Source: Bacteroidota bacterium (GTDB lineage Bacteria; Bacteroidota; Bacteroidia; Bacteroidales; UBA4417). From it: 7,473 nucleotides of DNA. This document shows, piece after piece, positions 5,646-7,473 of this stretch (within the stretch, counting starts at the first letter, position 1; every line of letters starts with the position of its first letter). Both the position numbers and the translations under genes were made by a program. The stretch spans positions 884 through 8,356 of the forward strand of contig JAIFMH010000178.1 in the NCBI GenBank assembly GCA_020048595.1, written 5' to 3'. The notes below the pieces were generated by a model. That model ran no database searches. It saw nothing but the letters and a program-made list of their open reading frames with translations, and was not told the origin of the DNA.

Positions 5646-7214
5646 ATGGCACAAGAGAATCAGGAAAATAAATCAGGAAAACTAAGCCGTCGGGATATAC
5701 TGGCCGGGTTGGCAGCTTTACCATTAGTGGGTATTGTTGGCTATGGATTACTGCGGAATAAAGCCGAGGCGGAAAAACTCAATTCAAGCCTTCTGAGCGA
5801 TATCAAACCGGAAATTCAAAGTGGAATCCCGCCTTTAATTGAAGGAAAGACGTTGCGAATTGGAATTATAGGCTCAGGTGGTAGAGGTGGCTATTTAATG
5901 AAAGCTATGGGTTTTGTTAATCCTGAACGCATTGATGAATATACTGAAAAAGGTAAAACAGATAAATATTGGGCGCAGTATCTGGAAGATTTCAAGGCTC
6001 AGGATAACCTGAATATTAAAATTACTGCCATTTGTGATGTGTTCGACAAGAATGCGGAAAAGGGTGTTGCTGCCGGAGCGAATGCTTATCGCAATGGCAA
6101 AGGCGGAAAGATGGATGATACTCCAAAACGCTTTACCACTTATACAGAATTAATAGCTTCGCCTGATGTGGATGCAGTTGTTATTGCCACACCCGACCAT
6201 TGGCATGTGCCTGTTGCACTTGAAGCAGCCCGGAAGGGCAAACATGTGTATTGCGAAAAACCGCTTTCGTGGTCAGTAGCCGAAACGTATGAAATCAGAA
6301 AAGTTGTTAAAGAATCGGGCATTGTTTTTCAACTCGGTCACCAGGGAAGACAAACGGAAAGTTATAATGTTGCAAAGTCGCTTATAAAGCAGGATGTAAT
6401 TGGCAAAATTTCGTTGATTGAAGTATGCACCAACCGCAACGATCCAAACGGCGCATGGGTTTACGATATTGATCCTGAAGCCAATGAGAAAACAATCGAC
6501 TGGAAACAGTTTATAGGTCAGGCACCATGGCACGATTTCAGTCTTGAAAGGTTTTTCCGCTGGCGCTGCTGGTGGGATTACAGCACAGGACTTAGCGGTG
6601 ATTTATTCACACACGAATATGATGCTTTGAACCAGATACTTGATCTGGGCATTCCAAACTCAGCGATGGCTTCGGGAGGAATTTACTTCTTCAAAGATGG
6701 CCGTACCGTTCCCGATGTTCTGAATATGGCTATGGAATACTCCGATCGTGATCTGACACTTTTGTATAGTGCTACACTTGCCAGCGAAAAAAACCGCGGC
6801 AAAGTAATTATGGGTCATGATGCGTACCTAGAACTGAGTGATACGCTTATTGTGAGTGTTGATCCCCAATCTACTCGTTACAAAGAAAAACTGGAACAAG
6901 GTTTGGTTGAGCCATTTAAACCTATTTTCTCTTATGTTCCGGGACAGGGAGCTGTGGATGCTGTTACTTCCCCAACTGAGAAATACTTTGCCGGACGAGG
7001 TCTTTTATACACCTATCGAGACGGGAAAGCAGTGGATACTACACATCTGCATCTTCGCGAATGGATCAATTGCATCAGGGCAGGAAACGGAACTCAGCCA
7101 AGCTGCAATATAGACCAGGCTTTTGAGGAAGCAATGACGGCACATATGGGAACCATTTCGTATAAAGAGGGACGCAGAACGTATTGGGATAAGGAGAAAG
7201 AAGTTATAGTTTAG
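5646..7214 (+). CDS. Tat-exported Gfo/Idh/MocA family oxidoreductase
   Basis: A 522-residue protein. Residues 1-36 form a twin-arginine signal: SRRDILAGLAALPLVGIVGYG with RR at 15-16, preceded by a polar N-region. The Rossmann domain follows: LRIGIIGSGGRGG (70-82) binds the dinucleotide, AVVIATPDHWHVPVA (177-191) and the signature YCEKPL (202-207, K205) are the family hallmarks. The C-terminal domain contains GDLFTHEYDALNQ (318-330), with H323 in the usual catalytic-His position. Family members use NAD(P) for redox at sugar carbons, and some Tat-exported relatives (for example GH109 enzymes) are glycosidases using NAD; the substrate here cannot be told. The protein should fold with its cofactor in the cytoplasm and be exported to the periplasm, consistent with its coupling to the DoxX gene one base upstream. 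Its insert at about 95-125 and the long C-terminal part resemble many Bacteroidota Tat-type paralogues. The gene looks intact. Confidence 0.95.
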   Translation: MAQENQENKSGKLSRRDILAGLAALPLVGIVGYGLLRNKAEAEKLNSSLLSDIKPEIQSGIPPLIEGKTLRIGIIGSGGRGGYLMKAMGFVNPERIDEYTEKGKTDKYWAQYLEDFKAQDNLNIKITAICDVFDKNAEKGVAAGANAYRNGKGGKMDDTPKRFTTYTELIASPDVDAVVIATPDHWHVPVALEAARKGKHVYCEKPLSWSVAETYEIRKVVKESGIVFQLGHQGRQTESYNVAKSLIKQDVIGKISLIEVCTNRNDPNGAWVYDIDPEANEKTIDWKQFIGQAPWHDFSLERFFRWRCWWDYSTGLSGDLFTHEYDALNQILDLGIPNSAMASGGIYFFKDGRTVPDVLNMAMEYSDRDLTLLYSATLASEKNRGKVIMGHDAYLELSDTLIVSVDPQSTRYKEKLEQGLVEPFKPIFSYVPGQGAVDAVTSPTEKYFAGRGLLYTYRDGKAVDTTHLHLREWINCIRAGNGTQPSCNIDQAFEEAMTAHMGTISYKEGRRTYWDKEKEVIV

Positions 7215-7226
7215 ATTGATTAGTTA

Positions 7227-7473
7227 ATGGAAAATCGTTAAGAAACCGTTATTAAATGTCGGTATTGTTGGCTTTGGTCTTTCAGGACAGGTTTTTCATG
7301 CTCCCTTTATTGATGTAAATCCCCATTTTAATCTTCATTCAATTGTAACTACAGGCACGCTGGCTGGAGAAAAATATCCGCTCGTAAAAATAACGCCTTC
7401 CTTTGATGATTTGTTAGCCGAGCCTGAAATTGATATTGTAATTGTATGTTCGCCAAATGCATTGCACTTCCAG
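7227..7473 (+). CDS. Second Gfo/Idh/MocA oxidoreductase, 5' part only, start codon out of frame
   Basis: The frame with codons at 7228, 7231 and so on reads KPLLNVGIVGFGLSGQVFHA and continues to the window edge with EPEIDIVIVCSPNALHFQ, a clear Rossmann nucleotide-binding half of a cytoplasmic Gfo/Idh/MocA oxidoreductase (GFGLSGQ motif, start of the S-P-N-x-x-H segment). No signal peptide is visible. The frame opens after TAA at 7225-7227 and holds no ATG, GTG or TTG before the GxGxxG motif. An ATG at 7227-7229 sits 12 bases after the previous gene, as expected for an operon member, but runs into TAA after four codons. Removing one A from the AAAA run at 7231-7234 would join that ATG to the coding frame (M-E-I-V-K-K-P). 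So this is either a one-base insertion, a base-call error, or initiation at an unusual codon. Confidence 0.82.

Overview
The window looks like chromosomal DNA from a member of the Bacteroidota outside the type IX-negative lineages. The strongest sign is a serine protease ending in a type IX secretion (T9SS) type A sorting domain. Also consistent are moderately AT-rich DNA, the absence of clear Shine-Dalgarno sequences before the starts, and several upstream stretches matching the Bacteroidota promoter pattern (TTG, about 19-22 bases, then TAnnTTTG). I cannot name a genus.

Layout. From the left, a minus-strand gene (74-1258) encodes an AAA_14/DUF4143 ATPase. A 327-base divergent intergenic region follows. 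Its ATPase-proximal part holds a striking array of five 22-base units with embedded dyads (1267-1376), and its other end holds a promoter for the next gene. A plus-strand gene (1586-2986) encodes a metallo-beta-lactamase/beta-CASP RNA nuclease and ends at a strong intrinsic terminator (3075-3108). Next is a subtilisin-like S8 protease (3294-4928) with signal peptide, propeptide, catalytic triad and T9SS tail, broken by a single in-frame TAA at 3756-3758. After a weak hairpin and a promoter comes an apparent operon: a DoxX-family membrane protein (5165-5644), a Tat-exported Gfo/Idh/MocA oxidoreductase (5646-7214) one base later, and the beginning of a second, apparently cytoplasmic Gfo/Idh/MocA oxidoreductase running off the right edge. 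That last gene has no usable start codon in its frame; removing one A from an AAAA run would restore one.

How the parts relate. The DoxX and oxidoreductase genes are tightly spaced and probably co-transcribed, suggesting a membrane/periplasmic redox or sugar-modifying function, but the substrate is not readable from sequence. The ATPase, nuclease and protease appear to be independent transcription units.

The most notable item is the 22-base repeat array next to the ATPase start. Two of its palindromes differ by a symmetrical base change that keeps both dyads perfect, which suggests a selected operator or structured leader. Two separate gene lesions (the protease stop and the oxidoreductase frame problem) also deserve checking against raw reads.
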